The position numbers and the translations under genes are program-made. Under the pieces are notes generated by a model, which made no database searches, was not told the origin of the DNA, and was given only the letters and a program-made list of their open reading frames with translations. A DNA stretch of 64,000 nucleotides from Euborellia annulipes (taxonomy: Eukaryota; Arthropoda; Insecta; Dermaptera; Anisolabididae), in the NCBI GenBank assembly GCA_023213315.1, contig JAKCPI010001999.1, positions 1 to 64,000 on the forward strand, read 5' to 3'. Positions 50,960-62,121 of the stretch are shown one piece after another (position 1 is the first letter of the stretch; every line of letters begins with the position of its first letter).

Positions 50960-52184
50960 AGTGCGAGTCAAAAATATGAAACAACCTTGTTTTAAGTCTA
51001 TTTAAACCAATAAAAAGTGACATTTAGATACCTGTACCATTTCAAAACATAATATACAATTAATAAAGCCCTTAAATTAAAAAAAAATGCTTAATAATTT
51101 AAATGTTAATTTGGAAACTTCAAAATGCAAAGGGTCTAAACTTAACTGAATGCGAAAAAGGCATCATCGATGGTTTAGGACTTGTGCAAATAAAATTGAA
51201 CGACAAAAGGCATTACAGATTGGAAGACCAAAGACCGTAGTTCACAATTAAATTAGTTTGAGAGGAAATTGCGGCATAAAATGGGACCCAGGGCGGTCAA
51301 AAGCTTCAAAGATGCTGACAAACAGCGCGTTTTTCAGATGGAGACCAAATTCATTCAACAAGATCTCTTATTGGATTTTTATCCAAAGCTTTGATATCTT
51401 TGATACTCCTTAGAGTTCATTTCATCACTTACTAGTACAATATTTGTTTGCCCGTTAAAATTCAATCCTGCCCAGACCATAGTACTTTCTGCCACCTCCG
51501 TGAACTCGTTTTGAATAAAATTCTTTTTCTTTTTATATATCATGCCAATAATATGGCTCCTATTTGTCCAAATTAAGTTTCTTTTCATCCCTAAATTCAC
51601 ACTCGCCTCCATTAGATATCCCCACCCATAGCTTTTCGAGCGAATTTCAGTCGATGTCCTTTATGACCCGTTTTTAACTTAGGTGCTGCTTTTCTTTTTA
51701 CATATTCCGCTTATTATTTTGCTTTAGTGCTCGGAAAATTGTTGAGTGACTTGCTGGCCTTGATAAAAATAAGATAAGCAATAAGAGATCTTGTTGAATG
51801 AATTTGAATGAAATTCATCTGAAAAACGCGCTGTTTGTCAGCATCTTTGAAGCTTTTGGCCGCCCTGGGTCCCATTTTATGCCGAGATTTTCTCTCAAAC
51901 CAATTTATTTGTGCACTACGGTTTTCAATTTTCCAATCTGTAATGCCTTTTGTCGTTCAATTTTATTTGCACAAGTCCTAAACCATCGATGATGCTTTTT
52001 TCGCATTCAGTTAAGTTTAGACCCTTTGCATTTTGAAGTTTCCAAATTAACATTTGACTTTTTTTAATTTAAGGGCTCTATTAATTCTATATTATGTTTT
52101 GAAATGGTACAGGTATCTAAATGTCACTTTTTATTGGTTTAAATAGACTTAAAACAAGGTGGTCTCATATTTTTGACTCGCACT
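50960..52184. mobile_element. Tc1/mariner fold-back element with transposase remnant
   Basis: Arms 50960-51370 and 51780-52184 are reverse complements (AGTGCGAGTCAAAAATATGA ends; ATCGATGGTTTAGGACTTGT inside). They contain HTH-like transposase sequence, and a transposase remnant lies in the centre. Confidence 0.8.
51379..51612 (-). pseudogene. Tc1-like transposase fragment
   Basis: 77 codons. TEVAESTMVWAGLNFNGQTN and VLVSDEMNSKEYQRY resemble the VMVWGxxSxxG...LNxxxY segment between the second and third catalytic acids of Tc1 transposases. The rest is missing or folded back. Confidence 0.7.
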
Positions 52185-52422
52185 ATATATATATATATAT
52201 ATATATATATTTGAAAACTTTCAGAGGGGCCCGGGCCCCCTTAGGCCCCCCCTCCTTATAAACGCCCCTCTTTAATATCGAATATAGGCAGGGCCATACA
52301 CAGGGAATCAATCCCTGGGACGAACTCCTTTAAACTTTATTTATAAAATCCTAATGGAAATTTATTTCCACTAGATTGCTAGACCTCCAAGGGATAGATT
52401 CTTACACAATTTCTCTTTTGCA

Positions 52423-52823
52423 GGTTGGTGTTTCCCCAGTGCTCAGTGTTCAGTGTTCAGTGTTCAGTGTTCAACTAGTGCAATCAACCGGATCATCTCT
52501 ACGAGCGCAAGGGAGCTTCGATGGATCAGCTCTACGAGTGGCAGGCAAGGAGCTTCGAGCGACCGTCAACCCCTCAGGAGGTGAATATTTTATTCTTTAG
52601 ATATTAATCTAAAAATATATAAATGATCTGATTTTAATATCTTTTTTTCTTTTTTGTTCCAGATTCCTGAGGGTCACCAGAACAAAGGTATTAAGCATGG
52701 TGCAAGAATATTGAAGGGGGTAGATTAGATTAGCTTTTGAGGATGTTCTTTCTTTCAGCTGACACAGAGAGCCTCTCCCGCCGCGGGATCTCATTATCAT
52801 CTTCTTAATGCCCAGGGCTTAAG
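52423..52823 (+). ncRNA. Three putative exons of an unidentified transcript
   Basis: Segments 52423-52579 (CTTTTGCAG / GTGAAT), 52663-52686 (TTGTTCCAG / GTATTA) and 52760-52823 (CTTTCAG / GTGTGA) have good splice signals. One frame reads MDQLYEWQARSFERPSTPQE then IPEGHQNK then ADTESLSRRGISLSSS and stop. Another is open through all three. (CAGTGTT)n repeats precede it at about 52440-52470. I do not recognise a protein, so the coding call is open and the type is a guess. Confidence 0.35.
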
Positions 52824-53116
52824 GTGTGATTGCTAAACGAACGCAAATTTAATTGCATTCACTTTTTGATATTTATAATTTAGAAAATTAGTGTAGTTTA
52901 AAGATTTAAATCTAGAGGGGTGGAGGGTGCACCATGCCAACGAGCCAACGAGAGGGATTTTTGAACCTGTAGCTTCTTTTCGTGAATCCAATAGTGGAGA
53001 AATCAACGTGAATACTTTCATTTTAGCCCTCTCTTGGATAGTTGTTGTTGTTGTTGTTAGCTTCAGCTTCTTGTTCGTTTGTTGTTAGGATGCCTTGATT
53101 TGTTGTTTTAATTTAG

Positions 53117-53580
53117 GATCCAAACGGGGAGCCAAAATGAAAGATATTCTCGTTGATTCCTTCCATAAACGGTTCATGAGGAGATGCGGTCAGATCTGAC
53201 TGAGAGATCGAAGCCCAGGTTCCAGGTGTTCTTGTGTTTTGCGAAAAGACGTCGTTTTTTGGGAGTCTGATATGTTTTCGCATCTTTGAGGGTGGGTTTG
53301 ATTGAGGGGCTCTGTGAGTGAAGCGAGTCAGGGAAGGGTGCAGCTTCTCCAGGAATAGCCTGGAGGGTCCAAGGGGTGCACTCTTTGGAGGCTAGGGACA
53401 GACCCGAGGGCTCCACCGATCTGATGGTGGAGACGGGGTCACAAATACCCTCTCTATTGTGCTAGGCTAGGTAGGATCTCTTCGACGTCAGCCCCCGCAC
53501 TCACTTGCTCGTAATCCAAACAATCACGTTCATTCTCACTGATACGATTTCCTCAGACTCCCGCTCGGTTTACGGTTTAA
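53117..53580. other. GC-rich segment with possible minus-strand coding exon
   Basis: On the minus strand a frame is open from about 53460 down to TGA at 53174. It is protein-like (LASKECTPWTLQAIPGEAAP, LKDAKTYQTPKKRRLFAKHK). CACCTAGCCTAG-type acceptor sequence lies just upstream. On the plus strand TTTAATTTAG|GATCC at 53116/53117 would also fit an acceptor. No homology is recognised. Confidence 0.3.
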
Positions 53581-53729
53581 AAATATATATATATTCATCA
53601 AATATATATATATATAATTTGTATTCTGCAAGCAAGAGATAATTATTTATTTAAAACCTTCTCGCTGTTCTTTTTTTATTATTTTCATTTACTGCATACA
53701 CTTTTTGTTGTAGTAGATGAAGATATCTT

Positions 53730-54365
53730 TTTTAGTGTTTATGTGAGTGTAAAGAAGTGAGAGAAGAGAGAAAATTTTCAATATTTTTTGGAAAATTAAA
53801 GGTAAACATAGAACACTAATTCAAAATTCATATAAATTAACTGAGGCTAATTTAAATTTTTTCTTTCCAGGTCAGGAATTATAACATGTTTAATAACACA
53901 ATTGAGACATTTAGATATATTCCATAAGTAAATAATTATTGTCTAAAAGAGATAACTTTTTTGGTGTTTCCTTTTAATTAGTGAATATTTGTGCGAGAAA
54001 AGAGAAGAAATCTCGCAAATGAAAGGTAAATAGAACACTGACTTGATATTCTCATAATTAACTGATTAGAGTCAATGCTAACTAATTCAATTTCTTTTTT
54101 CAGGACGCAAGATGTGCTCTCTATACATCTGACTATAATAAATAAAAAGCCAGCGATGCAGAGTTGCAGAGCCCATCGATTCTAATCTTTTCATTTGCCT
54201 TTTTCTTTAAGCAATTACTTTATGCTCTTATTCTTTAATGGAATGTTTTTCCTAGCAGATATTGCTGAAAGGTAATTTTTTTAATATTATAAAATTTTTA
54301 AATAATTTCGATTGAATATTATTAGTTAGAATAATTTTTTTTATTTTTCAGGTACCTTGTAGATG
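53730..54365 (+). ncRNA. Tandemly repeated exon/intron units
   Basis: Two similar units: AGAAGAGAGAAA...AAAG|GTAAACATAGAACACT...TTTCCAG|G at about 53755-53872, and AAGAGAAGAAAT...AAAG|GTAAATAGAACACTGA...TTTTTCAG|G at 53995-54104. A third, shorter one (GAAAG|GTAATT...TTTTTCAG) lies at 54265-54352. AATAAA near 54139. It would end tail-to-tail with the NEK gene. Confidence 0.4.
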
Positions 54366-54695
54366 AACTTCTAAAATGTAGAAAACATGAATGAAATCTC
54401 AGAAATTTCGATCCTCAAGCAAAAAACCGTCCAGAAAAGAAAAAAAAATTTGTCTGCCAGTTGGAGAGGATTTTTTTTATAGAGATGGTAAGAAGGAAAT
54501 AAAAACAAAAACTGTTTAATTTGAAATTTTATTTACATTCAAATTAGTTGCGTCAAATTATAAATGATGATTTCTCATACCCCCCCCCCCCCTTCCCTTT
54601 TGTGTTTGTCAAATTCTTTTAATTTCTCTAAATACACATTTCCAACTGTTAATATTATTTTTGATCACATCACAAAACAAAAAAACAAAAAAAGA

Positions 54696-54830
54696 TTATT
54701 GCATAAACGTTTGTGGCATCATTTGGCCATTGAATTGCGCGTGTTTATATTTGGCGACAGAGTGGACGTGTCCGATGTCGGGGCGTCGTGAGGGCTCGGC
54801 GGAAATGCAGGCGGCGACCAACTCGCGGAG
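54696..54830 (-). CDS. NEK7: NEK6/7 last exon
   Basis: Acceptor [29 protein letters not shown] then [12 protein letters not shown] and a novel tail to TAA. Matches the LVNMCINPDPEKRPDVTYV region of human NEK7. Confidence 0.93.
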   Translation of the reverse strand, partial: LRELVAACISAEPSRRPDIGHVHSVAKYKHAQFNGQMMPQTFMQ

Positions 54831-57800
54831 CTTCAAAACAACAAAACAATTGTATTAGATTAGGCAACGAGGTTTTGACGTCCTCAGCATCCTTTTGAAT
54901 GATTTCTGTCGATCGAATTCTATTTATTCATTTGTTTTGAAATTTTGCTGCTGGGGTATGGCGGAATCTAAAGGAATTGTCGAAAGAAGAAATCAACTAA
55001 AGAGAGATTTTTAATAACGCCATCTTCCTCAATTTCAATTATGCTTCAAGCATTGGATGTAACTTAACAAAAAGGCCATTCTAACTTTTGTCTTTGGCCT
55101 CTTGTGCTAGGTGTCTAAATAATATTCCGAGGGGAAATTAGGTCAGAATAAAGACATTCACCTTGAATTCTGATTCTAAAGAGAGATAAATTCAATTGTG
55201 TCATCTGTCAAAGTTCCTCCGCAGAATTTTCATCAAATTTTTTATTTCGATGATATCAAATTCTAATTAACAATAAGTAAATAAAGAATTATATATATCA
55301 TGTGTTGGTCCATGAGGTAATTATGAAAAACATATAACCAAGTATTTATTAATTTAAATAAGCGAAAAATGTAGGTACCGCCGGGAGTTGCACAACAGTA
55401 GGGCATGTTGAGCGTAAATCGACAAGATCCGTGGTGCAACTCCCGGCGGTACCTACATTTTTCGCTTATTTAAATTAATAAATACTTGGTTATATGTTTA
55501 ACAATAAGTATCAAATCCGAATTGAGGTATTCATTGAAAGTTATTAATATCTTATTCAAATGAATGGATCTCGAAAAATAATATTATATACAAGTAGTTT
55601 AAATAGAAGAATTTCGATGGCTGAGTGGTGATTAATAGGATCAGGAAGATGTATGGCAGCCAGCAAGTGATAAAGAAAACTATTTGATTATCGTCGACGT
55701 TTCGGGATCACGTCGATCCCATCTTCAGGAACTACGGTCATCAAAACATTTTTTATTTGTTGTTAATTCGGCAAAATACAAACAATTTTTACAAGTATTT
55801 TTTTATAAAAAAAAAACAAAACACTTACGATAAACTGTTATTGTTGCTTCGATAGATGCAATTTTGTTTTTGTTTTTTATCTATCGAAGCAACAATAACA
55901 GTTTATCGTAAGTGTTTTGTTTTTTTATAAAAAAATACTTGTAAAAATTGTTTGTATTTTGCCGAATTAACAACAAATAAAAAATGTTTTGATGACCGTA
56001 GTTCCTGAAGATGGGATCGACGTGATCCCGAAACGTCGACGAAAATCAAATAGTTTTCTTTATCACTTGCTGGCTGCCATACATCTTCCTGATCCTATTA
56101 ATAATATTATATACATGGTGTCCGTGTTATCAAAAGGATTGCTTCAAGAATTTAACGCACCATGAGGGTAAAATGTTCTAATTCACTGAATATTAGAGCC
56201 CGGTTGTTGATGCACAATCAAACTAAATATTTATTTAAATATATTTTAAGAACGAAAAGAGTTAGGAGATTAAAATTTTATATTTAAGTTAGGCACCTCC
56301 CTGGCTCGTGACACGAAGCTTTTGAACAAAATCGGCCCAAAAGTACTAATACTTTACTGATGTACTTTTTCAGTTTTTTTTTATTTTCTCAAAATTTGCT
56401 CCAAGGATTTTGATTAAAATTCAAAAATCTATTATTTTTTAGATGCTCTTTAAAATGTATATTCTCATTTTGCTCTCAAAATTGTTTGAAGACCACTTTA
56501 CTCTTGTACTTCAGCCATGGTAACAAAATATATCTTCCCACGTTTACATATTTTATATCTTGAATTCTAATATATTGGTGGAAACTAAATATATGTCGAC
56601 ACAAAACAATCTGGTGTGACAAGCACAGAACACAACTTTCGATTGCCGAAGGTAAGAGAAAGTTGTGTGCTGTGCGACCAGTCACACCAGATTTTTTTAA
56701 ATTCTACAATAATTCAAGAGGAGGGCGTTCTTTATGAATGACTCGAAATTCCATGCAAAAGAAACAGGCCTCCCCTGCCTCAGACCCCAGGCACAGGAAT
56801 ACTCACATCGGCGGAATAGAGATCGCTTGGTATTGGCGGATAATCGCAAATTTCAATCTTCCGACAGAGTGTGTACAAATTCATTTTATCCCCATAAAAA
56901 GGCGATTGGAGTGCAGCGAGCTAAAAAAAACAAAAACAAAAAACAAATTAATTATTTCAATCGATGCTTTGCCAACTACAAGCTTTGCTGGTTCTGCTCT
57001 GTCACCTCGTAGAGAAGACATCCCAGGGACCAAATGTCACTTTTGAAATTGTATCCATGCTCGTGGATTCGTTCCGGGCTCATGTAGTAGGGCGTGCCCA
57101 CCAGGGAATGGGCGGCCGTCGTCTTGGAGCTGAAGAAACGCCCCAGGCCCAGATCACCCAGCTTAACGACGCCCTCGGCCGTCACAAACACATTCGCTGG
57201 CTTGATATCTGAAAGGCAAACAAACTAGAAATCACCTACGGTCTTCTTCACTTGTTCTATTCTTTTTTGAAGAATCAGGTGTGTTCTGTGCTTGTCACAC
57301 CAGATTTTAGTTTCCGCCGATATATTAGAATTTTAAGGGGGTCAGGAGCGACGTCTAATAATAAACGTACTTAAAAAAAACTAGACTATTATAAGGAATT
57401 TTTCAATTCAATTTTTTTTTAATTAATTATTAATATTAAATTCATAAGAGATTATTGGGACATGGAGCTATAATTTGTTTAATGACTTATTAAAAAATTA
57501 TTTTTTTTGTTATCAAGCAAATACAAAAAAACAATCTGTCCCAATAATCTTTAATTTTTGTTTAAATTTAAAAATGAATTTATTGTTATTATTAATCACA
57601 TATTAATTAAGAAATTTTTAAAATAAGCTTAGATGATTTATTTAAAAATCAACTGTCAAATTAGTTCAGCATTCTTGCAATAGATGGCAGGCTAGTCTAA
57701 CAGCTGATCCCCTTTTGGCCTATATTTATATATTTTTATGCTTTTATAAAAGATACATAATATATAATAACATTTATAAAGTATTTATTGTTAAAAGATC

Positions 57801-60523
57801 AATTAAAATCAACCAAATGCATTAAATATTATTAGCTACCATTCTGACATCTCTTGGCAAATTTTTGAATTACTTGATTTTTTGGCCATACTTTTTATGA
57901 CACACTACGCCATCTTATCGGGAAAACATGCGTAACCACTTCGCTCCCGAGCCCCCTTAAATATAAAAACATGGGAAAATTATTATCGCAAAATTCTTAA
58001 AAGTCCAATTATATTTGTAAAAATGCTTCAAAGTCTCTTGACACATGATTGCAAATTAATCTATGCACTAACTTATTTAAAATAATTTTAAGTTTATAAT
58101 TCAAAAATTAAAACGGATTAAAGTTCTTTTATGGTTATATTTAATACTAGTAGCATAGAAACTTTATCAAAATTACATTAATAAATTAAATAGTATTAAT
58201 GTTTTAAAATTAAATACAAAGTGATAACAAAATTTTCTCATTAATTAATTCCTGAATAATAACATGGACACCGTAAATCAAAGTTATAATAATGAAATCG
58301 ACTTAATATTATTTATTTTTAAACACTTACACTTTTTGCTCATTCACACTTTTTCGGCAACTTGGGCCATATAAGACTTTAGTCGATACTAGTAGGCTAT
58401 ATATTTATTTGGGGTCCAGGGTCCAATCTTATTTAAGCCATTAGGCACCTTCAGAAAGCGTCGATGCCCTCTAATTAATTTGACCTTATTGATAGATATA
58501 GATTTATTTATTGATTACATAAAACGCCTGCTTAATGGGGAAGAATTCTGCTATTCCATTAAATGGAACGCCTAATTGAATAGAAATCCCATCAGGCCTC
58601 AATAATAACTCTGGCGTGACTGCGCGCACAGTTGTGTTCTGCGCTTGTCACACCAGATTTCTTGTGTCCTCATTTATAAACATGGGAAAATATTTACATT
58701 TTGTTATCATGGATTCTTATGAAGCACATAAGTAAACAATTTTGAGAGCAAAATGAGAATATACATTTTAAAGAGCATCTAAAAAATAATTGATTTATGC
58801 TCATATTTGAAAATTTCAACGTTTCAGTCACTATTTCTGCAGGTGTTGTATTTTTACTTTCTCTTACCTATGTATATATGTAATATATACAGCCTTGGCC
58901 ATAAGTATGAGGCACCCCTAAAAAGTTTGCATATCATATTTATTTCTTAAAATAAACTAAAATTTATTTTATAAATGTTAAATTAATTTAATAAAATGTT
59001 TATTAAACGCGTGATTATCTTATTTTAAAAGACGAAATACAATAGGTGTGTAAAATATAAAATTAACGTTATTTTGTAACTTTCTTTAAATAGCTTAAAC
59101 GTCTTGATACATAGGTAAAAGTTTAAAAAAAGGTGTGAAATTGACTTATTTATTTAAAAAAATATCCTTTTGCTTGAAAATGCCAAAAAATTTCCAAAAA
59201 AAGTGTAAAAATGCAAGTGATTCACGAACAAGGCAAGTCCAAAGTAGAAATTGTCAAAATAGTGGGATATTCACGAAATGCAGTACAATCTGCACTTAAA
59301 CGATTTTCAGAGACTTGTTTTCATAAAAATAAATTAAGATATGGGTCGAAAGCGTGTCACCACCAAGCTCCAAGATTGAATACTTTGTGAGAGACTCGCT
59401 AAAAAATCGGAAAAAACGTCTTCTGACCTCGCTGCAGCCTTTTTGGAGTAAAATGAAATTTCAATTAGTGCTTGAACAGTAAGAAGACGACTAGGGGAAG
59501 CAATCTTGAAAGGATAGAAGGCCAGAAAAAGCCAAGAAAAAGACAAAAAAAGCGTCTAGAATGGGCTATGAATCATAAAAAACATTTGACGTAAGAAAAC
59601 TGGTCCCGTGTTGTCTAATCCAATGAATCCAACTTTGAAGTAAGATATTACATTCATTTAAGCAAAAATAATGGTTACTTTTCATATCTATGCAATGTCT
59701 ATAAAAAAAACAGTTTATATTAATTTATCTTTTTTCCCCTATTTTTTCTTGTTGGCTACCGTGAACCAGGGCTTCTTTCTGGCCTTCTACCCTTTCATGC
59801 CTGCTTTCCCTAGTCGTCTTCTTACTGTTCAAGCACTAATTGAAATTTCATTTTACTCCAAAAAGGCTGCAGCGAGGTCAGAAGACGTTTTTTCCGATTT
59901 TTTAGCGAGTCTCTCACAAAGTATTCTATCTTGGAGCTTGGTAGTGACACGCTTTCGACCCATATCTTAATTTATTTTTATGAAAACAAGTCTCTGAAAA
60001 TCGTTTAAGTGCAGATTGTACTTTATTTCGTGAATATCCCACTATTTTGACAATTTCTACTTGGGACTTGCCTTGTTCGTGAATCACTTGTATTTTTACA
60101 CTTTTTTTGGAAATTTTTTGGCATTTTCAAGCAAAAGGATATTTTTTTAAATAAATAAGTCAATCCCACACCTTTTTTTAAACTTTTACCTATGTATCAA
60201 GACGTTTACGCTATTTAAAGAAATTGACAAAATAACGTTAATTTTATATTTTACACACTTAATGTATTTCGTCTTTTAAAATAAGATAATCACGCGTTTA
60301 ATAAACATTTTATTAAATTAATTTAACATTTATAAAATAAATTTTAGTTTATTTTAAGAAATAAATATGATATGCAAACTTTTAAGGGGTGCCTCATACT
60401 TATGGCCAAGGCTGTATATAGAGAGAAAGTATTGGTTTCATGTCAAAAATTCGATGTCGAGATTTTGATGGATCTTCACGTTTTGAGGTCCCCTGAATCC
60501 AAAAAAGTGGTTTTCGCGACATG

Positions 60524-60557
<34 letters not shown>

Positions 60558-62121
60558 GTGTGTGTGTTCAATTTTAAGCATGAAGGAATTGAGCTAGGAG
60601 GCTGAAATTTTATATTTAAGTTAAACACCCCCCGGGACCGACAAAATAAGCTTTTAATCAAAATCGGCCAAAAAGTACTAGTACTTTACTGATGTACTTT
60701 TTCAGTTTTTTTCGATTTTCTCAAAATTCGCTCTAACGATTTTGATTAAAATTCAAAAATCAATTATTTATTAGATGCTCTTTCAAATGTATATTCTCGT
60801 TTTGCCCTCAAAATTGTTTGAAGCACACTTTACTCTTGTGCTTCATAGGAAAGATAGGAGAAATAAATGGTTGCCATGGTAACCGAATTTAAATCTTTTT
60901 CTTTTTATTAGATTAAAAATCAATTATTATTTAAACGCCCATTTTTTTTTTCGGAGAAAACATATCTCTCTCTCTCACAAAACTATCTTCTCTCTTTCTA
61001 CGCGTTTTAAATTTTTCTACCTTATCTTCGCATTTGACCAATGTTAATTTCCTATAGGGATTTGTATGTTAATTTCGATTCAAAAGGGGGTCCCCTTTAG
61101 AACTTTTTAGGCATTTAAAATTTTTTTTTCCAATTCTAATGAAATTTTGTATTTATTTACGATTCTATATTGTGTATAAAATGTCCAAATATGAGATTAA
61201 AATTTTGAAAAATAACCATAGTTTATTTGAAGCAGTCAACATTTAAAATGCAAGTTTGAAACTAAGATGCTATCGGAAACTAAATATATCTCGACACAAA
61301 AAATCTGGTGTGACCAGCACAGTGCGCAACTTTCTCTTACCGAAGGGTAAGAGAAAGTTGTGTGCTGTGCGCCAGTCACACCAGATTTTTTCACTTTGAA
61401 AAGAAAACGTTATCTGAGGAACTTGATTGATTCCCTTTGAAATAAAGTACTTTTTTGTTAAAAATTTTAAATCATGGAATTAAAATGAAAAGGGGGGGGG
61501 GGGCGATAGGTGATAGACAACCTCCGGAAAGGGGCGATGGGCCAAAAAAGGTTGGGAACCACTGGCTTAGAATATTACAGCAATGTTGCCAATGTTTTGC
61601 AAGATTTGCAACATTGTAGAAATATTCCTGCAATATTGGCAATTTATGCAAGATTCGCGATATTTCTGCAATATTCCAAACTGTCTGGGTATGTTTATAT
61701 TATAATAATGTTTTAAGAGAAAGGTAAACACACAAGTGACTGCATTTAATCAGAAAGATGTGCGTTTCATCACTCCAGGGTCTTTTTCGGGCATGTGAGG
61801 CAGCACAACTTTTCCATTATCGAGGGAGAGCGTAGCAGAGATGGCGGCCTGGCCAAGGCGAGGAAGAGGGTAGAGGGAGACATGTACATGTACATACGCA
61901 CCCCGATGCATTATCCGCTTCGAGTGCATGTGCTCGATGGCGCTGCACAATTGGACGAAATATTTCCAGATGGTTCGCTCTGGGATTAATTTCCGTTGCA
62001 TACGAAAATGTTTGACCATTCTGGACATGTCGCCGGCGTCGGCCAACTCGAGGACAATGTTGAGTTCGTTGTCTTCTATAAACGAGGAGATGTAACGGAT
62101 CACGTTCGGGTGATTCAATTG
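54696..62121 (-). CDS. NEK7: NEK6/NEK7-type serine/threonine kinase, last four coding exons (5' part missing)
   Basis: NIMA-related mitotic kinase; NEK6/7 act in spindle assembly downstream of NEK9. Exons 62121-61902, 57208-57006, 56920-56807, 54830-54696 have GT-AG ends and fully consistent phases, 223 residues plus stop. Visible: [18 protein letters not shown] (the Tyr matching human NEK7 Tyr97 is kept) and the catalytic loop HRDIKPAN split across the first intron. DLGLGR replaces DFG as in this family. The activation segment [17 protein letters not shown] and [12 protein letters not shown] follow, then [18 protein letters not shown]. The C-terminal lobe ends [12 protein letters not shown], longer than the human tail. 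The glycine loop and VAIK lysine are not in the window. NEK6 and NEK7 cannot be separated here. Poly(A) signal candidate (TTTATT on the + strand) at about 54529. Confidence 0.93.
55326..55500. repeat. Near-perfect palindrome
   Basis: Arms of about 72 bases (ATATAACCAAGTATTTATTA ... GTACCGCCGGGAGTTGCA) with a loop of about 35. Located in the last NEK intron. Confidence 0.9.
55620..56107. repeat. Long near-perfect hairpin, TTTCG/CTTCAG family
   Basis: Arms of about 235 bases with very few mismatches, and a loop of about 20 bases near 55865. The module CGTCGACGTTTCGGGATCAC / CCCATCTTCAGGAAC lies at 55694-55733 and inverted at 56003-56042. The youngest-looking family member in the window. Confidence 0.9.
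56245..56535 (+). repeat. (CTGT)n repeat, copy 3 (5'-truncated)
   Basis: Shares AAGAACGAAAAGAG, GTGACACGAAGCTTTTGAAC and the TTTACTGATG...CAGTTTTTTT body with the other copies. It lacks the (CTGT)n part. Confidence 0.75.
56607..56695. repeat. TCTGGTGTGAC hairpin
   Basis: ATCTGGTGTGACAAGCACAG to CAGTCACACCAGATTTTTTT, with AACTTTCGATTGCCGAAGGT in the centre. Half copies at 57277-57305 and 58608-58660. Confidence 0.85.
56807..56920 (-). CDS. NEK7: NEK6/7 exon: C-lobe
   Basis: 38 codons, phase 0. [20 protein letters not shown] then [18 protein letters not shown], donor GAT|GTGAGT. Confidence 0.95.
57006..57208 (-). CDS. NEK7: NEK6/7 exon: activation segment
   Basis: Acceptor CCTTTCAG. It completes the catalytic Asp, then [20 protein letters not shown] to [12 protein letters not shown], and GAG|GTGACA. 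Confidence 0.96.
57310..58310. other. NEK intron interior
   Basis: AT-rich; no exon, no recognised element. Confidence 0.4.
58316..58445 (-). mobile_element. tRNA-derived SINE, truncated
   Basis: AAACACTTACACTTTTTGCT to GGCCATATAAGACTTTA and GGGGTCCAGG. Diverged member of the 50341 family. Confidence 0.65.
58608..58830 (-). repeat. (CTGT)n repeat family, partial reverse copy with hairpin half
   Basis: TGTCACACCAGATTTCTTGT then GAGAATATACATTTTAAAGA and AATAATTGATTTA, in the same order as 21430-21650. Confidence 0.65.
58890..60414. mobile_element. Tc1/mariner fold-back element inserted at TA
   Basis: Starts CAGCCTTGGCCATAAGTATG and ends CATACTTATGGCCAAGGCTG, with TA on both sides (58888-58889, 60415-60416). 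The arms, about 660 bases each, are inverted copies of the 5' half of a Tc1-like transposase gene. Confidence 0.9.
59200..59650 (+). pseudogene. Degenerate Tc1-like transposase
   Basis: Broken frames read [36 protein letters not shown], then [16 protein letters not shown] and SNESNF. This is the HTH DNA-binding region and first catalytic segment of Tc1 transposases, with many stops. An inverted partial copy is at about 59770-60130. Confidence 0.8.
60417..60895 (+). repeat. (CTGT)n repeat, copy 4, split by the Tc1 element
   Basis: Continues from the left part at 58853-58889 (TTTTTACTTTCTCTTACCTA). After the insertion: AGAGAGAAAGTATTGGTTTC, (CTGT)n at 60526-60556, then the AGTACTAGTACTTT body. 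Confidence 0.85.
61305..61388. repeat. TCTGGTGTGAC hairpin
   Basis: AAATCTGGTGTGACCAGCAC to GCCAGTCACACCAGATTTTT, centre CTTACCGAAGGGTAAG. Confidence 0.85.
61902..62121 (-). CDS. NEK7: NEK6/7 exon: alpha-C to catalytic loop
   Basis: Acceptor TCGTTTGCAG. It encodes [50 protein letters not shown] and MHSKRIMHR, and ends CGGG|GTGCGT in phase 1. Confidence 0.95.

Noticed and set aside
59334..59970. 70-99-codon frames near the second Tc1 element
   Set aside because: Antisense shadows of the inverted transposase copies.
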